DNA of 64,000 nucleotides from Armigeres subalbatus (GCF_024139115.2 NC_085140.1:433441240-433505239), one strand, 5' to 3'. Counted from the first letter of the stretch, positions 10,316 to 21,160 are shown. Notes: generated by a model not told the origin, from the letters alone. Numbers and translations: made by a program.

Positions 10316-10786
10316 CTAGGAGGAATCAAATCCAACAGAAATTAAATTAATTGGCTTCGAGATTTGGTTTCAGGAGCTATGGACAGAGGATTGAATTTGA
10401 TTTCGTTGATATTGAGTTGGATTTTATTCAGTTTGATTTTGTTAGGTTTGAAATTTGAATTTTACTGTTTTTACTGTTTTACTGTTCACATTGGATTTAA
10501 AAATGGATTTGTATATTTGAATTGCTGAAAACGTGGTTGATTTCCAATTTTTTTCCAATAACTTATCACATTTTGTTAAATTTAAAAAAGTCCAGTTCAG
10601 CCAAACCGCAACAAGCGGCTTTTCGACTGACTTGTAATATTTTGCTCGTAAAAGGACAACGGAAATAGTTTTATATCAATTTAAGCATACATTTGCATTA
10701 GTATATCCTCAGTTATGAGGTTGAGGGATATTCGATGCGATTTGCGATCAATTAAATCTGCTAAACGAAAGTTTGAGCAGAAAAAT
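10316..10786. other. Unassigned AT-rich DNA
   Basis: Contains loose TTTGATTTTG and GATTTGAATT phrases (10380-10520). No open frame, element end or clear unit is visible. Confidence 0.6.
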
Positions 10787-10935
10787 CGGTAATTTTTCGT
10801 TGGCGCTTGGTGTGATTTGGCTGAACCCCGACCACGTAGACTTCAAGGGGATAGGGGAGGGGTTTGGTAAAAGTCTACCCGGGTGGGGTGGGTTTGAAAA
10901 TGTGAAAATTCGGCCTACGTGGTTTGTGGGAAATT
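10787..10935 (+). mobile_element. MITE, CCACGTAGAC...GTCTACGTGG type
   Basis: CCACGTAGACTTCAAGGGG on the left pairs with CGGCCTACGTGG on the right around a G-rich centre (GGGATAGGGGAGGGG, GGGTGGGGTGGG). It matches the fragment at 8836-8965. The 104-codon frame starting at 10773 runs through it into repeat DNA and is not a gene. Confidence 0.55.
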
Positions 10936-11890
10936 GTTTAGAAATACTTTCAAAATCCCTTAAAGTAGTTCATATGGGAATTATTTTCGAAAATCCATTC
11001 AGGCTCTCTTTTAAAAATACCTATTTAGAAATTCCTGCACAAACCCTCCAGGATTTTTTTCAAAAACTTCTCCAAAAATTCATTTAAGAGCTCTTCAAAA
11101 AGTTTTCCTTGAATCATCTAAAAAAAACTCCACCAAGAATTCCTTTGGATATTTCACCAGGGATTTCTTTAAAAGTTTCTTCGAAAGTCCTCCCGGATTC
11201 CTTCTTAGATTTCTTCCAGGAAATTCATTGAAAATTAATTAGATAATGAAATAGTTTTCGGTGGAGTTGCTAATTGAATTTTTGAAAAAATAAAACAAAT
11301 AAATTTAACAACTAACACTGAAAAAATCCGAGGGTTTTACTGAAAGAATTTCGTAAAGAACCCATGAAGGCATTTTAGATGGAATTCCTGCAGGAAGTTC
11401 TGGAAGAATTCTCGAAAAATGTTTTGAAGGAATTGCTGGAAGAAGCTCTGAAGAAATTCCTTAGGAAAATTTGAAAGAAATCCCTTATGCAATCTCTGGA
11501 AGAATTTATTTGAAAAATTCATAGAATAATTGCCGAAAAAATTCGTGAGAAGGTATTCATTTAAAAAATTGAAGAGTTGCTAAATAGTTTTTGAAGAAAC
11601 TCCAAATGGAATTTCTTGAGAAATTTATTAAGAAATATCCGGAAGAATCGCTAAAGAAACTTCCGAAGGAATTCCTTAACGATTTTCCTAAGGAATTCTT
11701 AACAACATTTTCGTAGAAATTACTGAAACAATTTTTTTGTATGCATTCCATAAAGAATTTTCGGAGAAATTTTGTAAGACCTTTCCGGAAGAATGCATAA
11801 AGTAATTTTTCAAGGTTTTTTATTGAAACTTTTCGGAGGAATATCTGGAGGAATTTACTAGGAAATATACCAAGTGGTTTTGGCGCTTTG
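10936..11890. repeat. Degenerate GGAATTCC-like quasi-repeat array
   Basis: Same theme as 7957-8835 (GGAATTCCTGCAGGAAGTTC, GAAGAATTTATTTG). Minus-strand frames at 11337-11522 and 11557-11751 translate to repetitive Phe/Asn/Lys/Ser-rich peptides, as expected from the repeat. Confidence 0.6.
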
Positions 11891-11950
11891 GGGATGTATT
11901 CAAGCCTTCACAAAAGCTTATGTGCCACAACAAACATAATTTGCGAGTCA

Positions 11951-12151
11951 CCTACAGGTAGTGTTGTCTTACACTCTGTGCAAGAAATTCTGCACTTTGA
12001 TTTTACTCCATCTAAAGGATGGACATTTAGAAAATTCAAATAGCTTTCTATTAGTTGCACTTACTTAGTTAAGATTGTAAAATCGTGTGGATGGAGTAAA
12101 ATCAAAGAGCAGATTTTTTTGCACAGAGTGTAGGACAACACTGCCTACAGA
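11951..12151. mobile_element. hAT-like MITE with 8-bp target-site duplication
   Basis: The element 11959-12143 (185 bp) starts TAGTGTTGTCTTACACTCTG and ends with a near-complement (CAGAGTGTAGGACAACACTG). Pairing continues inward for roughly 55 bp (TTTGATTTTACTCCAT / ATGGAGTAAAATCAAA). It is flanked by CCTACAGG (11951-11958) and CCTACAGA (12144-12151), an 8-bp duplication with one mismatch. The YAGTGTTG tip and 8-bp duplication are features of the hAT superfamily. There is no coding capacity. Confidence 0.8.
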
Positions 12152-12394
12152 TTTAGGTGCCCGACTGAATGAGGCTTTGGCTTAGATGGATTCCAAAGAC
12201 CATTTCAACATTTTTGTATTATTCTACCTAGTAGATTAAATCTACTAGACACAGCCTAATTCAAATTCACAACTAATCAACCAACCAATTCATTATCCAA
12301 TGTTTGTTAACACACTGTCTTAGAAGCACCATCACTTGAGGTAGATTTGAAATTGAATTCTGACGAGTTCCACCTCAACAACATTCTAACAACA
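12152..12394. other. Unassigned DNA
   Basis: No gene or element ends recognised. A small palindrome CTAGTAGATTAAATCTACTAG occurs near 12228-12249. Confidence 0.5.
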
Positions 12395-12535
12395 ACTAAC
12401 AAAAACAATCATAACACGACTTTAGTACTATTCCAATCAATTCCACCACGTTGTATTGTCTAACAAATACGTATTTCGTCTCTGTAAGGCCACCTTCAGT
12501 GTCTCTTATTTAACTCGACTCGACTCAAGTTAATT
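12395..12535 (-). mobile_element. MITE-family copy (inverted, degenerate)
   Basis: The reverse complement gives GAGTCGAGTCGAGTTAAATA, ACACTGAAGGTGGCCTTACA and GACGAAATACGTATTTGTTA, matching the interior of the 21.0-kb foldback element and the 1.1-kb copy. Confidence 0.55.
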
Positions 12536-12559
12536 GATTTTTTTAAATTGCGATTAGTC

Positions 12560-12680
12560 ATCGGCGTGGCAAAATTATGATCGGCGGCGCGCCGACCCAA
12601 AATCGCCGGCGGCGGCGGCGTGAGTAAAACCACCGGCGGCGGCGGCGCGGCGCGGCGGCGCACAGGTCTAATTATAACCA
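12560..12680 (-). repeat. CGG-rich block B (inverted relative to block A)
   Basis: GATCGGCGGCGCGCCGACCC, two further CGG-rich runs, then GGCGGCGCACAGGTCTAATT. The right edge is the reverse complement of block A's left edge at 6313, so both blocks point AGACCTGTGCGC outward, 6.4 kb apart. The minus-strand frame at 12496-12762 crosses it by chance. Confidence 0.7.
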
Positions 12681-13399
12681 AGAATTTTGTTTGAACATTT
12701 TTTGAGAAATTCGGAAAATTCTTCCTCAGGATTATTTTTCTAAATTTCACTCTCATCTGCATTTCAGCGGTGAATTTATCAATTTTTTTTTACGGAAAGA
12801 ATTTATTGCATTCATTTCGATTTCCAAAATAGTGATATTTTTGCTGCTCATGGAAGCTTCATCACCGTAATGTTGTGATGGAAATATATTGCCCTAATTC
12901 ATCATTACTAATAAATTGTTATTTTTCGAATCACACAATCTATTCGTGGTGTATATTGGATAAAACTGGTTTTAATGAATCTGAACTGGTGTATCCATAA
13001 ACGGCTGTAAATTACTTTTTGACCACCTTTTCTCATGAGAAATATCCATAGTGCAGGAGGTGCACGGCTGCGGGATCGACTTGCAGGTTCGGTTCGGGTC
13101 CGTATCTTCAACTTGTCATCTTCAGTTGAAATTGGTCGTAAAGGGAAAAGTTTCTCAGTTTTAGCTGCGAGGCAGCAAGTTTTTCGTGTTACACTTCGAC
13201 GAGCCTCGTGTTGCACATTTACAGTGCTCTATTGTGTGCGGAATGTTCTTCTCGTTGCAGCTGGTGGTGGCGGTGGCGGACACGCGGCGAGGTGGTACAA
13301 AATAACGATTAAAATGGAAGCTACAAATTAGAGTAAATATAAGCCTGTCATCGAAAGGGAATTTTCATTCATTAAAGAGAGCGCGCGCGCTCGGACGAA
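12681..13399. other. Unassigned, transitional DNA
   Basis: AT-rich to 13020, then rising in GC. Frames 12908-13216 (minus) and 13035-13331 (plus) overlap one another antisense and match nothing I know. TTCTTCTCGTTGCAG at about 13244-13258 looks like a splice acceptor, but no exon evidence follows it. Confidence 0.4.
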
Positions 13400-16250
13400 T
13401 GACTGCGACTCGGAATTCGGTCCCTCGGTGGATCGTAAATCTCGCTATAGATCCGCTGTACGTCCGTCCGTCCGGCTGTGAGTACCCGAACATGAAGTGC
13501 TCGGAGGCAAATCGAGCTGTACGTGAAGATCATGTGATACCGGGCCGGGGCAGTCGAGGATTGCTGCTTGCTTTCAGAGTGCACTTAAAAAATAGTACCC
13601 TTTTTGCCACACGGCTCTATGGGCTGAAGACAAAATGTGTAACGGTAAAATATGTGTTGTTATTGCTGCCCGGTTGATACAGTTGTTGCTGCAGTTGTTT
13701 GAAATGATCTCCCGTGCCCCCCTGGCAGATCGCGCTCGGGTAGGCAGAAATATTGGACTGCCATCGTGAGGTTGTCTCGGAAAATTACGAGCATTTTAGT
13801 CGGCGTAATCAGTAGTGGAGAATTGCAACATGGCCCGTGGAATCCTGCCATGACTAATGGACAGAGCTATCATGCGCCATCTTCTGGTAATACGCGCTTC
13901 CAGGGGGATTTGATTTTCTTGACCCCGATCGAACGACTTGAAATTACTTTCGGAGTATTGTATACTAATTTGTTGATCAAAATCAGGGGATATATTTTTA
14001 ATTTTGAATAGAACAATACGAACCTTTCACTGTGGCGATTAAGATAAAAACAAATGAGAGGACTCATTAAACCATTTGGGAAAAAGAAACATAATATCTC
14101 CGACAGTCAGCACAGTTTTGAGTTAATCGAATAATGATCCAACCCGTTTAAATCCTGTACCGATCAACTTCCAGCAACATATTCCAAGTTCGGATTCTCG
14201 TGTCCATGACAAAAAGAAACGAACATTTTCACGACCTCGCCATGTCAGTTACGAGCGCGAATATCTATAAAGCTGTCAATTAGGATCGACCAACTGGCCA
14301 TGCGATGCGGCGGCGGCTCGACCATCAAGGGAAACAAGACACAGAAGATGTTCCCAATTCCCTGTGAAGGCCACCGAAACCGCAAAGAGAAGCACTGAAA
14401 ATGCACAAAAGGGAGGCATCAAACTTTTTTTTTTACGAAAATCTTCAGATACCTTCGATGTTTCGCATTGTTTCACATGGGTCACAGCCATGAGAATATT
14501 TCTCTTTCATTGTGCACCGAATAACAGGTTGAATAATCCCCATCGTCCTCGCCGGGCAGGTACTTTCGAGAGTACGTCACGGATGCGTCATTCCTCAGGT
14601 GGCAGTTAAAAGGCTTTAAAAGCCTAAGCTTTGTTCGCTCCGAGCGCGGCAAGGGAAGAAGATGGACGCGAGTTGATAAACGTGACGAAATCGCGCACCG
14701 ACCGCGGCATGGAAAAGGAATCGCGCAGTGCGTTCGCGCGTCCATCCATCAGGCTTGGGTATTTTATTTTTCTTTTGGACGGCGTATTACTACTCCCATT
14801 CCCACCCCACGAATACGTTAAGTGATCGTCTTTGGGTGATGCTCTGCCCGGTTGAGAAGTAAAGGCATGCGGTATTTCGAATGATTTCGATTCATGGAAA
14901 CGAAGACATTGGGAAAATAAAATACTTATGTTTCTGTAGAATGGACGTTTTTTTGCAAATTATTTGCGGAGTTTCACTCAAAATTTTAACTCTAGCTGAG
15001 CAGTTCTTAGCACGAGTTACAAAGATGACAGACATATATAATCGTGTATGTATTTTTGAGCCGTTAGTACTTATAATCTGAATTTTATTTATTTTCAATT
15101 TGGATGAATTTTGATAAACCAAATTTCATCCGGTTCAATTTAAAGAAATCCCATAACGCATACCCTTACTAAGTACATTCACTTTTTCGGCTTTTCACTC
15201 AAATTGATTCCAAAGAAGAGGACGACATTGTCGCTGGACGTGCCTTGAGCAGGAAGACATCCCAAACATGCGCGGCCAAATTAGGTGATCGCCCCTCGCA
15301 CTCGCAGCTTTTGGCTCTGTAATCGGCAGCGGAGCTATGGCACACATCAAAACAAGATTAATTCGGCCGGCCAAACATTCGTTGGATGTAATGCACAAAT
15401 GGCTTTCTGCGTCTTAATTTATTTCAACCACACGATTCAAATTCGGACTCAAATTCCCATGTAAATGGAAGACACGTCGTCCGGTTTTCGGTTACCCAAC
15501 CTAGAGAAGGCTTCTTCGCTCCGGCCGACTAATCACATCAACCGACGTTTCCCTTTTGGTGGTTCTCATATCGGCAAACAACACATCAAACGAGATCAGC
15601 CTGTCAAACGTCCATCGAACGAGATGTAACCCTCCTGCCGTTGCCGTCCCATCGGAGTCGCCCATCTCTGCCCACTCAAAACGCCTCCGTTCGACTACTA
15701 ACTTGTAGCAGGAAGCCCCAGCAAGAAATGCGAAGAAAATGAACTCATATTAATTAAATCTTTCAAACAGCCTTCAAAATATATATCAAATCACACGACC
15801 CTCTCGTCCATCACCGATTCCGTTCCGGTTCGCAGACTTAAAATTAGCTCTCGTTGCGTGGTTTTAGAGAGATGGACAACGCCGGCGGAGGCTGCGAAGA
15901 CCTCTGGCTGGTGGGAAACTGGATCCTCCTCTTCTCGTGGCAGCTGAGCTGACAATGTCAGACCAATGTCCAAATCTATCACCCATCATCCATCATCGCG
16001 CTGATGCCGGGAATCGATTCGACGGACCGTGCGCCGCGCCGCACGGTTGGGTAACGGGCGGGGGTCCTCTCTCGTTGCTGGTTGCGGTCACCGTCAAGTT
16101 TGAGCAAATGTCGGTGCAGGGTCCACTAACAAGGCGCGAGGAAGACCAATTCGGGGAAACAAGATTAAGCAAATGAAGGTGACCCTTCTGTGTAGATTCC
16201 CATCGTGTTTTTGTGTTTGATGGTGGAAAAAAATGAAGCATAAGGGATAA
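13400..16250. other. Higher-GC, apparently single-copy noncoding island
   Basis: About 2.8 kb with mixed composition, CpG-containing words and no recognised repeat. Short frames exist on both strands (13399-13677, 14482-14745, 15993-16241 and others), but they are mutually antisense, under 100 codons, and unlike known proteins. Such islands in this genome can be regulatory DNA or untranslated exons. That is inference; I can name no promoter element with confidence. A GCGCGCGCGC run at about 13382 sits at the left edge. Confidence 0.4.
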
Positions 16251-16715
16251 ATGATTACGATGACTTTATTCAACATTTGTGCTTAGTTTTTTTTTGAAAT
16301 CGAACAATTGCGTTTGGGATTGGAAAATAAAAAAAATCCTTACGTTAAAAAGTAATGTTTACAAAATGGTTCTCCTGCATGAGGAACCGTTTTGTAGAAG
16401 ACCGCTGTATAGGGTAAATGAGTTTTAAGGCACATCCGATAATTAAGTTGCTAATAAGGTAGACCGTGCCACAATTTCATTTAGATTTATGATAGTTAAC
16501 AAATTACATTTGTCCATTGGTAACGGTAGTAAGAAGAACATTGCTTTTGCTTTTGGTTTCCGTGAGTGTTTGTGTAAAGTTTACTCATTAGTGCCCTTAT
16601 TAGTATTACTGCCAATGAGTGTCAATAAGAGATAAAGAGTTCCCGTAAGTGTCCGTAATTGGTTTTTGATTCTTGATAGTGTCAGTTTGACCTGGATAAA
16701 AACGCGAATTTAGAT
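16251..16715. other. Unassigned DNA with a short perfect-style hairpin
   Basis: TACAAAATGGTTCTC and GAGGAACCGTTTTGTA (about 16368-16404) form a stem of about 15 bp with a 5-6-base loop. The rest, to 16715, is AT-rich with GAGTTTACTCATTAGTG-like phrases and no gene. Confidence 0.45.
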
Positions 16716-16722
16716 TTCGCAG

Positions 16723-17235
16723 TCAGTAACTGGATACTTCGCCGCTGGTTTCGGCTCGTACGTAACAACAAGATCTGTATGCTCCTCGAGAGGCGTCGAC
16801 GAAGACGTGGATTTGAAGATCGACGACATTTGGTAAGAAAATAAATTGTGGGACGTAAATTTCGTTCAGCAAAGTGTTCTGAAACGCCTCATACTCTAGG
16901 AGCAAGTTGGTTACGAGTGGAGTCCCACTCACATGTCTCGCGATTCTGCTTCAGTGTCCATAAACGCTGCATGACGAGTTTGTCTATTGCAATTGTAGAA
17001 CCCATGAGATCAAGCGGGTCGAAGAATTGCGCGATGTAAGACATCACCTTTCGCTTTTCCAGGACTGTGGTCGGCGATGGTAACTGGATTTTGAACCGTA
17101 GTTCGTCGGTGCTTGGCTCGCATACGAGGCTCATCGTTGGCTTAGTCATGCTGAAGTTCATGCAGTGGATGAACGGCTAAATCTGCAGGTGGAATACCAT
17201 CCAGAACTTCCGAAACATTGGATGTCAATTTCTTG
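16723..17235 (-). pseudogene. BEL/Pao retrotransposon RT/RNase H segment (broken)
   Basis: The minus strand encodes SNVSEVLDGIPPADLAVHPL (about 17165-17225), LVCEPSTDELRFKIQLPSPT with VLEKRKVMSYIAQFFDPLDL (about 16990-17130), then LQIHVFVDASRGAYRSCCYV with RAETSGEVSSY (about 16730-16815). These are the distinctive BEL/Pao motifs at the RT to RNase H transition (IAQIFDPLGL; FVDASExAYGA). Stops and a frameshift near 16890-16935 divide it. Sequence left of 16723 ends abruptly; no integrase is present. Confidence 0.88.
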
Positions 17236-17950
17236 ATTGGGAAGCCTGCAGTCGACGGTGTTCCTGTCTTTTGTCTTTATTTGTTCCAAAAAAGCTACTG
17301 CCGTTTACATTGCTGATGGCACCGAAAAAGCCCATATCCGACGTGCAAACCAACTTTCCGCGGCAATCGATGTCAGCGAAAATGCTTATCACTCTCTAGA
17401 AAGTGTTTCCCGAAAAGCGATTTCTCTCCATTACGAGTATTACGAACCCCGATGAGGAGCAAATGCATTGCCAAAGGCCATCCTCTGCAGCTGTAGGAAA
17501 AAATAGGATCTTTGTGGTTCGCCCGAAAGCGAATCCGAAAGAACTCAGGATCTTGTGAAGAGTATAGCATGTGCCGATATATTTTTCAAAACGTTAGTGA
17601 CAATAACGACACAACGAATACGGAAGCGTTGCACGATGGAGAGCAGAGATTCTTGGCCCACTGGTTTGACAAAGTGTGTGTCGTTTGATGAATATCCGAA
17701 GAACGTTTTACATGACGCATCGAAAATGACCCTGACCCTGGTGCGGTATGTAGCAGTGTGGTAGATCGTCGTCTACCGGATCGACGAGCTCCTTCATGTG
17801 CCCTAACTGGAGGTATTCTCCATGAAATGATGATACGCGACACTCAGAAGACGTCTTTAAACGATATCTCTTGAGCTTTCAAGAACAACAACGGGATTTC
17901 CGGTTCGAGGACTGACGATATACCTTCCAGAAAGATCACGAGTGGTAGTG
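17236..17950 (-). pseudogene. BEL/Pao reverse transcriptase N-terminal part (heavily decayed)
   Basis: In one minus-strand frame near 17580-17760, RTRVRVIFDASCKT, GYSSNDT and QESLLSIVQRFRIR match the BEL/Pao RT start (RVVFDASxKT, SLNDxL, LLSIVLRFR). The next motif, normally carrying the catalytic aspartate (DIEKMY), reads VTNVLKNIS here, so the aspartate is lost. Upstream, another frame gives FHGEYLQLGHMKE-like sequence near 17810. It belongs with the segment at 16723-17235. Confidence 0.75.
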
Positions 17951-18735
17951 GCTACGCAGCGATCTTCTTCAACGGATAGTGAGGGTCCGTCCGAGATCTC
18001 ACGCTAGTGAACGGAGACGAGAACAGGTGATGATACGATTGAACATGGTGACGACTTGGATACAGCAGGATTGTGAAGCAGCGAATGGCACCTTACTTGG
18101 CACGTAAGGCATGATATTTTCGACGTACTTCTTCGATTGATGTCTACTGCACATACAGTTCCAGTTCTGCAAACTGACTCTTACCTGACAGACTTTGAAT
18201 CGTAGATTGACCTCAAAATCCGCTTGACGAATCTATGGTTGTCGTATCGCTTGAGCTTGACGGGTGCGTCCCAAGTGCAAGCGCACTGCAACTGACGTGA
18301 AAAATCCCACTGAAACATGGAGGGTCGATCTGCGGTAAACGAAGACCATCGCTATGCAGCCGCCCGAAATCGTTTCTCACTGGCGCCTGTCACGCAGTGG
18401 ATCGAAATCGGCAATAAACTTTTCATACGCAAAAAAAATCTCTTTATTGGACAGCATTGTTGGTTAGCACATGCACGGAAACCGAACGGTAGTAAATCTA
18501 AAATGAATCTCTTTCTCGGCTTGTTTCTTCGCACGACCGAAACCACAACCCATTTTTTGTCAACCAAATGAAGTTGATTAGAATTATCTTTAAACTTTTT
18601 ACTGCTACTAACGGGTGGCCACTTAATAGCGTTATATAAAGTGTTAGCCTTAGTCTTCAAATTTGGATTAATGAATAACAGCATATGGTCCTTGGGCCGC
18701 CATGCGTTGTAGTTTAATCTTACAGGTAACACATG
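17951..18735 (-). pseudogene. Possible upstream part of the BEL/Pao relic
   Basis: The 126-codon minus-strand frame at 18352-18732 (RPKDHMLLFINPNLKTKANT; IKWPPVSSSKKFKD) matches nothing I can name. It lies upstream of the RT on the same strand, where gag, protease or leader would be expected. I see neither a zinc knuckle nor a DTGA-type protease motif. Treat the link as positional only. Confidence 0.25.
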
Positions 18736-19033
18736 ACCGCTGGATGGCTGCCATTTCCGGATAATGCTTCTGATCCTATTGATGAGTTGATTCGTGTCTT
18801 TGGCCTTCTAATCACCTTTGTAGCTCAGTAGACCAAAAATCCTTTAACAGTTTTCGAATCATTTTCACGTTTAAAATTGTTCACCGTGTACTTTTCCCAC
18901 GATCTTTGTTCGCTTGAAAGACATATAAGAGTTAATTTATGCGGGCGACAATTTTCTGAATATTCTAAGGATTCATTCATATAAGGAAATATTACGCTGA
19001 AAGCATTAATATTCTCATAGAAAAGTATTGTGG
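18736..19033. other. Unassigned DNA
   Basis: No element ends or gene recognised. Confidence 0.5.
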
Positions 19034-19252
19034 TACTGTCGTCGGGGGTGACAGTGGGTCAAATAGGGGTGAGAATGGTTCACTGTTTCAACTACTTAGA
19101 ATGCTTGTAGAATAGATTAAATGTATCTGAGAGCAAGAAGACTAAAATATAAGAGACCTTTTTGAACGATTTTGTTATCCGACCTCCAGGCTGTCAGTGA
19201 GAGCGATGACCCATTCTCACCCCCGAGACCCATTGTCATCCCCGACGGCGGT
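19034..19252. mobile_element. MITE with ~43-bp terminal inverted repeats and TA duplication
   Basis: Left end CTGTCGTCGGGGGTGACAGT...GGGGTGAGAATGG pairs with right end CCATTCTCACCCCCGAGACC...CCCCGACGGCGG. TA flanks both ends (19034-19035, 19251-19252), the mode of Tc1/mariner-type MITEs. The centre includes ATAAGAGACCTTTTTGAACG, also seen in near-identical form at 43782 (ATAAGAGACCTTTTTGGACG). There is no coding capacity. Confidence 0.75.
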
Positions 19253-19979
19253 ATTGAAATTCCCGTTTTTTAGTGGCCACCCGTTACAAGCCACATGCAT
19301 AGATAACAGGAGCTGACTTACCGGATTGATGATGCAGGTGCTCGTTCCAATCCCAGCAGTGCGAGTCGCACAAACACACATCGGCAAACAGCTTCTCTCA
19401 ATAGCATTGATACAGGGGGCGCTTTATCAGCGTCAACAAAGTCTTAAATGATGACGGAAATTGGGGGTTCAATCATCTGGCCGCACATAGAGCCAAGTCA
19501 GTTTGTGCCCTGGACGCGACAGAGTACTCTCCCAAGCGGAAAAGTTCTTCCACCAAACGCACTAAATTTTTCACTGCCTTCTGGCACTTAGTTTTGTGCT
19601 CAGTAAGGCACTTTGTTGCCAATGAGCGCACCTAAAACGTAGTTTCACTGCGATCGTTTGATTGTTTCGAGCTCTTCCTTCAGTTGCGCTTGTACAATTG
19701 TCTTTTGCTTTTATACCGTCACTTTACCACACTTTCCGACCGAGTACTGACCTTTAATCCAGCTCGAAGGACCAAAACATGTTCAAGTATGCAGTGCATA
19801 CTATGCACGTATCCAGTATTCAGTATCGAAGGGCTTTCTTCGCTGCTTTAGCAGCCACCGATTGAAAAGCACCACAATTTTGGCATGATGAATTTTAATT
19901 TTCATATTACTGGTGCTTGTTTTTGTCGCATGACTTTAAAAAATTGCCTTTTCAAATTTTGATCTTAAATCAAATGTTT
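19253..19979. other. Unassigned DNA
   Basis: Mixed-composition DNA without open frames over 60 codons and without recognised repeats. AGTGGCCACCCGTTAC at 19271 is the inverse of a 15-base word at 18609, possibly a small repeat. Confidence 0.45.
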
Positions 19980-20420
19980 TTCTAAGGTCATATAGCCGAA
20001 AGTCATTCGGCCGAAAACCATTTGGCGTTAGATCAAAAGTCATCTAGCCAATTCCATTTGGCCGAATAAGGCGTTTGATGGTTTGATGGAAATGGTTATT
20101 GGACCGATAATGGTTTGTCCGAAAGTGTCATTTATCCGAAAGGGATACGTGGCTAAAACTGGACGTTGGGCCGAAATGATCGTTTGGCAGAAATGGCTGT
20201 TGGGCAGGATATTTGTCTGAAAATGTCGCTTACCCGAGATAGTCATACGATCAAAAAAGTTGTTGGGCAGAATAGATCATTTGGTCGTAAATGCCTCTCA
20301 CTTTTCACAGTGAGAGGCGAGAAGTGAGATATGAGACGTCCCATTTCTCACTTCTCACTGCTCATGTAGTGCTTCGTATTTCTCACTTTTCACAGTGAAA
20401 CGTGCGATGTGAGAACCCTA
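19980..20420. mobile_element. Degenerate foldback element, left arm and core
   Basis: Left-arm-type units (GCCGAAAGTCATTCGGCCGA, GGCCGAATAAGGCGTTTG, GGGCCGAAATGATCG) are strongly diverged. They lead into a core with CTCACTTTTCACAGTGAGAG and TGAGACGTCCCATTTCTCAC. A right arm is nearly absent (a few units near 20745-20800). The minus-strand frame at 20040-20246 is a repeat by-product. Confidence 0.6.
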
Positions 20421-20427
20421 GCAGCAC

Positions 20428-20745
20428 ACATGTTCCACATAGATTACTCTAACTCAAATGTGACCAGATTTGGTCACAATCAAGTTGTTGCTGCTGAGAC
20501 GTGGGAAATTAGTCATTTGGCTTTTTACTACTCAGCCTTTTTTCTCACTTCTCATTTCTAACTTCTTATTATCAATTATCATTCACTACTATTCCTGGCC
20601 AGATAACCTGTTCTTCACCTGGTTTAGGTTTAATGGTTTGTACGGTCGAAAGACATATTATCCTAGTAGCACACATATTCCACATCGGTTACTGCAACTC
20701 ATATATGACCAGATTTAGTCACAATCAAGTTGATGCAACCATTTT
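20428..20745 (+). repeat. Direct repeat pair TAGCAGCACACATGTTCCACA
   Basis: Two roughly 70-bp copies, at about 20428-20495 and 20668-20742, share GCACACATRTTCCACAT, CAACTCATATRTGACC and AGATTTRGTCACAATCAAGTTG-like blocks. Between them are TTTCTCACTTCTCATTTC foldback-core phrases. They are copies of a dispersed repeat, class unknown, inserted in or beside the foldback core. Confidence 0.6.
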
Positions 20746-20996
20746 TGGCTATTTTGTGCTGGTCGGATAGGCAAAACAGCTTTTGGCCAAATGGCTTTCA
20801 CCTTTTCCTAAAATGAAAACCTTTTTTAAAAATGAAACATCTTTGCAAATCAGTTTGGTAATTGAGTGCTAAATCGTACAACAGTTTTCTTTAATAGTCC
20901 TGTTTAAAAGTCCTGTTTGGTCGCCACGAAATGTTGATTTCAAATGTTCTTCGCAATATTGATTTTCTGAGCTGAGACTCGACATATTTAGAATTT
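20746..20996. other. Unassigned DNA with stray foldback units
   Basis: GGCTTTTGGCCAAATGGCTTTCACC near 20775 is a remnant of foldback units. The remainder is featureless. Confidence 0.4.
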
Positions 20997-21160
20997 CTTC
21001 ACTTGTCATAAGACGAGTTAATACAGTCCCATCGACTCGTCGAGTCAAGTACGAAACACTGAAGACGGCCTTACTCGAGGTCGAAATACGTATCTGTCAA
21101 GATACAATTAAGCAGTGGAATTCAATGGGACTGTATTAACTCGTCTTATGACAAGTGAAG
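20997..21160. mobile_element. MITE with 36-bp perfect inverted repeats
   Basis: CTTCACTTGTCATAAGACGA...ACAGTCCCAT (20997-21032) is perfectly complementary to ATGGGACTGT...TTATGACAAGTGAAG (21125-21160). The centre carries GAGTCAAGTACGAAACACTG and GAGGTCGAAATACGTATCTG, shared with copies at 1, 1147, 12395 and (weakly) 28085. This is the best-preserved member. It has no coding capacity, and the target duplication is not clear. Confidence 0.85.

Noticed and set aside
13035..13331. Gly-rich open frame preceded by a TTCTTCTCGTTGCAG acceptor-like site
   Set aside because: An equally long antisense frame exists, the Gly run comes from a GGTGGC simple repeat, and no donor or partner exon is evident.
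16723..17950. Endogenous virus or intact retroviral polymerase
   Set aside because: The motifs are those of BEL/Pao retrotransposons, with stops and a lost catalytic aspartate; no envelope or integrase is visible.
18609..19285. LTRs of the BEL/Pao element (AGTGGCCACCCGTTA at both positions)
   Set aside because: The shared 15 bases are in inverted, not direct, orientation and do not extend; no TG...CA-bounded direct repeats were found.
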